From the NCBI GenBank assembly GCA_945918315.1, contig CAMEIK010000032.1, positions 1 through 8,956 on the forward strand: a stretch of 8,956 bases of DNA. The letters run 5' to 3'. Positions within the stretch are counted from its first letter, which is position 1; each line of letters begins with the position of its first letter. A model generated the notes under the pieces. That model did no database searches and was not told the DNA's origin. It saw nothing but the letters and a program-made list of their open reading frames with translations. This document shows, piece by piece, positions 7,437-8,956 of this stretch. The position numbers and the translations under genes are program-made. The DNA is from an uncultured Clostridia bacterium (GTDB lineage: Bacteria > Bacillota > Clostridia > Oscillospirales > Oscillospiraceae).

Positions 7437-7919
7437 TCATCCTGCTTTCACATACAGGCACATTTCATAAGGAATTCCGTCTTCCTCTCCCGACTGAAGA
7501 ACCCTTTCCAGCTTCCAACGGGGATCCGCGTCCAGATCGGGGAACCAGGTATCCGACAGCACCCGTGTATGGACCTTGGTAACATAGGCCCGGTCGCACA
7601 CATCCATAAACTGCGCGTACACGCTGCCGCCGCCAATCACAAAAACACGGGCCATATCCTTTGTCCGTTCCAGAACCTCCTGAACGGACGCGCACACTGT
7701 AAACCCGGGGTACTCCCCGCCGCTTCTGCTTAACAGGAAGTTTTCCCGTCCCGGCAGAGGCTTTTTTCCGGGAAAATCTTCCACCGTCCGGCGGCCGGCA
7801 ATCACCGCCGCGCCCCGGGTGGTTTCCCGGAAGAACTTTCGGTCCGCGCTGAGGGCAACCGGCTGGGTACCGTCCCTGCCAATCCCCCAGCCGTCATATA
7901 CCGCGACAATCAGCTCCAT
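7437..7919 (-). CDS. dfrA: Dihydrofolate reductase
   Basis: A 160-residue dihydrofolate reductase, of normal bacterial length. It reduces dihydrofolate to tetrahydrofolate with NADPH in the cytoplasm. Visible landmarks are LIVAVYDGWGIGRDG at 3-17, the acidic active-site residue Asp26 in LSADRKFF, the NADPH-binding GRRT at 42-45 with LPGR and LLSR following, and the VIGGGSVYAQF motif near residues 94-104. Two normally Trp positions are Val here: residue 21 (Trp22 in E. coli numbering, in the LPW loop, here QPV) and residue 46 (Trp47). The start is set by AGGAGG at 7925-7930, 5 bases upstream, which overlaps the thyA stop codon. It lies 9 bases after thyA in the same operon, so it can recycle the dihydrofolate that ThyA releases. 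The symbol folA would serve equally well. Confidence 0.92.
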   Translation of the reverse strand: MELIVAVYDGWGIGRDGTQPVALSADRKFFRETTRGAAVIAGRRTVEDFPGKKPLPGRENFLLSRSGGEYPGFTVCASVQEVLERTKDMARVFVIGGGSVYAQFMDVCDRAYVTKVHTRVLSDTWFPDLDADPRWKLERVLQSGEEDGIPYEMCLYVKAG

Positions 7920-7924
7920 ACCTG

Positions 7925-7930
7925 CCTCCT
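7925..7930 (-). promoter_or_regulatory. AGGAGG ribosome binding site of dfrA, overlapping the thyA stop
   Basis: On the minus strand AGGAGG lies 5 bases before the dfrA ATG and shares two bases with the TAG stop codon of thyA. Ribosomes finishing thyA would stop on the dfrA binding site, so the two genes are likely coupled. Confidence 0.75.
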
Positions 7931-8759
7931 AGATCGCCATGGGAATCTCAAAATCAAAGGGGTGGTACTGATAATTCTCCATGGAGAAGGAATTCTTGGT
8001 AAAGGCATAGAAATCCGTAACACTTTCATCCACATGGAATTTGGGCGCTTCAAAGCCATCCAGTTCCAGCATCGCTTTCACCGCTGGGATATGACGGTCA
8101 TAGATGTGGCAGTCGGCAATCACATGAACCAGCTCTCCTACCTGAAGACCGGAAACCTGGGCCATCATATGAACCAGAACGGCGTACTGCACCACGTTCC
8201 AGTTGTTGGCGGTGAGCATATCCTGGGAGCGCTGGTTCAGAATGGCGTTCAGGGTATTTCCGGTGACATTGAAGGTCATAGAGTAGGCGCAGGGGTACAG
8301 GTTCATCTCATGCAGGTCCTGGAACGTATAGATATTGGTCAGAATCCGCCGGGAATTGGGATTGTGCTTCAGGTCATAGAGCACCCGGTCCACCTGATCA
8401 AACATACCTTCCGGGTATTGGTGCTTGATACCCAGCTGGTAGCCGTAGGCCTTGCCGATGGTACCGTCAGGCCCTGCCCACTCATCCCAGACATGACTGC
8501 CAAGGTCCGCAATCCGGTTGGATTTCTTTTGCCAGATCCACAGCAGTTCATCCACCGCGGATTTCCAGTAGGTCCTGCGCAGGGTCATAATGGGAAATTC
8601 CTCCGCCAGGTTATACCGGTTCACCACACCGAATTTCTTGATGGTATGGGCAGGGGTTCCGTCCGCCCAGTGGGGGCGCACAGGAAGTCCTTCGTCCGAA
8701 AAGCCGTTTTCCAGAATGTCCCGGCAGGTTGCCTTGTAAAGCTCGTCCGCTCTGCTCAT
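7929..8759 (-). CDS. thyA: Thymidylate synthase
   Basis: A 276-residue thymidylate synthase, converting dUMP to dTMP with methylenetetrahydrofolate and releasing dihydrofolate. It resembles the B. subtilis ThyA type: ELLWIWQKKSN at 71-81, WDEW at 91-94 and GTIGKAYGYQLG at 99-110. The catalytic Cys is 157 in YPCAYSM, followed by Ala rather than the His of E. coli ThyA. The dUMP-binding NQRSQD is at 175-180 and DCHIYDRH at 216-223. The usual LGxPFN loop after the RSxD motif is replaced by TANNWN at 183-188, keeping the final Asn. The C-terminus PMAI fits the family. I chose the start at 8759 because AAGGAG lies 9 bases upstream. The longer in-frame ATG at 8792 overlaps the -10 box, and 8783 falls at the predicted transcription start. 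It is the first gene of a two-gene operon with dfrA. Confidence 0.93.
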   Translation of the reverse strand: MSRADELYKATCRDILENGFSDEGLPVRPHWADGTPAHTIKKFGVVNRYNLAEEFPIMTLRRTYWKSAVDELLWIWQKKSNRIADLGSHVWDEWAGPDGTIGKAYGYQLGIKHQYPEGMFDQVDRVLYDLKHNPNSRRILTNIYTFQDLHEMNLYPCAYSMTFNVTGNTLNAILNQRSQDMLTANNWNVVQYAVLVHMMAQVSGLQVGELVHVIADCHIYDRHIPAVKAMLELDGFEAPKFHVDESVTDFYAFTKNSFSMENYQYHPFDFEIPMAI

Positions 8760-8768
8760 GCGATCTGT

Positions 8769-8774
8769 CTCCTT
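8769..8774 (-). promoter_or_regulatory. AAGGAG ribosome binding site of thyA
   Basis: AAGGAG on the minus strand lies 9 bases before the ATG at 8759. No comparable site precedes the in-frame ATGs at 8783 or 8792, so this element decides the start. Confidence 0.7.
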
Positions 8775-8790
8775 ATTTTTCATTTTTGTC

Positions 8791-8819
8791 ATTCTATCAC
8801 ATTGTGTTCAATTTTTCCA
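8791..8819 (-). promoter_or_regulatory. Sigma-A-type promoter for thyA-dfrA
   Basis: On the minus strand TGGAAA (-35, plus-strand 8814-8819, four of six consensus bases) and TAGAAT (-10, 8791-8796, five of six) are separated by 17 bases. A TG one base before the -10 makes it an extended -10. Transcription would begin near 8784, with a leader of about 25 bases. A weaker pair further upstream (TTGCCC at 8882-8887, TATATG at 8858-8863, 18 bases apart) could be a second promoter, but I give it little weight. Confidence 0.6.
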
Positions 8820-8910
8820 GAGCATAATGCAGAACTTTTTAGCGTTTGCCGAAATATCATATACCATTCTTTTCAGATTTAGGGCAACATATCAAAATTC
8901 AGCAAGAGCC

Positions 8911-8940
8911 GGTGGCGAGGGATTTTTCCTCAGCCGAACC
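8911..8940. repeat. Imperfect hairpin upstream of thyA
   Basis: GGTGGCGAGG (8911-8920) can pair with CCTC-a-GCC-ga-ACC (8928-8940) around the loop GATTTTT, giving ten base pairs interrupted by a 1-base and a 2-base bulge. It overlaps the 5' part of the riboswitch candidate at the right edge, so on the plus strand the two folds would exclude each other. Whether it forms in a transcript is unknown. Confidence 0.35.
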
Positions 8941-8956
8941 TTTGGAAAACAGAGGA
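8925..8956 (+). ncRNA. Possible 5' end of a cyclic di-AMP (ydaO/yuaA) riboswitch, cut by the window edge
   Basis: The plus strand carries GCCGAACC (8933-8940), then a helix CCTTT (8939-8943) / AGAGG (8951-8955) around the loop GGAAAAC, then an A at the very edge. From memory of the family, ydaO-type cyclic di-AMP riboswitches begin with a P1 strand running into GCCGAAUCC, a short hairpin and then a GGAACC-like junction, which fits as far as it can be read. The rest, including the ligand-binding core, lies outside the window, so this rests on about 30 bases. If real, it would control a gene to the right, divergent from thyA; such genes are often cell-wall hydrolases or potassium transporters. 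Confidence 0.35.

Noticed and set aside
8802..8828. Possible plus-strand promoter for the edge riboswitch (TTGTGT, 15 bases, CATAAT)
   Set aside because: The -10 is good but the -35 matches only three bases and the spacer is short; other pairs in 8830-8900 are no better.
7962..8882. Plus-strand open frame (306 codons) opposite thyA
   Set aside because: Antisense of an unmistakable thymidylate synthase; the translation shows no known motif.

Overview
The window reads as ordinary, tightly packed chromosome from a GC-rich Firmicute, most likely a gut Clostridia / Oscillospiraceae-type anaerobe. The reasons are strong AGGAGG-like ribosome binding sites, TATAAT promoters, and a gene set typical of that group: a YlmH-like S4 protein, a DUF896/YnzC protein, two HI0933/COG2509-type flavoproteins, a B. 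subtilis-like ThyA and a YgiQ radical SAM protein. I see no insertion sequence, phage gene, CRISPR array, tRNA or rRNA. Species assignment is inference only.

Layout. (1) Positions 49-3799, minus strand: a three-gene operon read right to left. It holds an HI0933-family flavoprotein, a COG2509-type FAD-dependent dehydrogenase and a CPBP-family intramembrane protease, joined by two 4-base ATGA stop/start overlaps. (2) Positions 3800-3914: a short divergent intergenic region with two back-to-back promoters. (3) Positions 3915-7397, plus strand: a four-gene operon of a YlmH-like S4-domain RNA-binding protein, a small DUF896 (YnzC-like) protein, a NUDIX hydrolase and a YgiQ-family radical SAM protein. 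(4) Positions 7401-7431: a perfect 11-bp inverted repeat between convergent genes, probably a shared terminator. (5) Positions 7437-8759, minus strand: a thyA-dfrA pair, thymidylate synthase first and dihydrofolate reductase second, with a promoter at 8791-8819. (6) Positions 8820-8956: no gene. The right edge (about 8925-8956, plus strand) looks like the first helix of a cyclic di-AMP (ydaO/yuaA) riboswitch, cut off by the window end.

Function. The thyA-dfrA pair is a closed folate loop: ThyA makes dTMP and releases dihydrofolate, and DHFR returns it to tetrahydrofolate. The plus-strand operon mixes a ribosome-associated RNA-binding protein with three poorly characterised genes. The minus-strand operon puts two different flavoproteins in front of a membrane protease; their substrates cannot be told from sequence. 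No clearly new system is visible. The most useful leads are the edge riboswitch candidate, the divergent active-site motifs in both folate enzymes, and the conserved operon contexts around proteins of unknown function.
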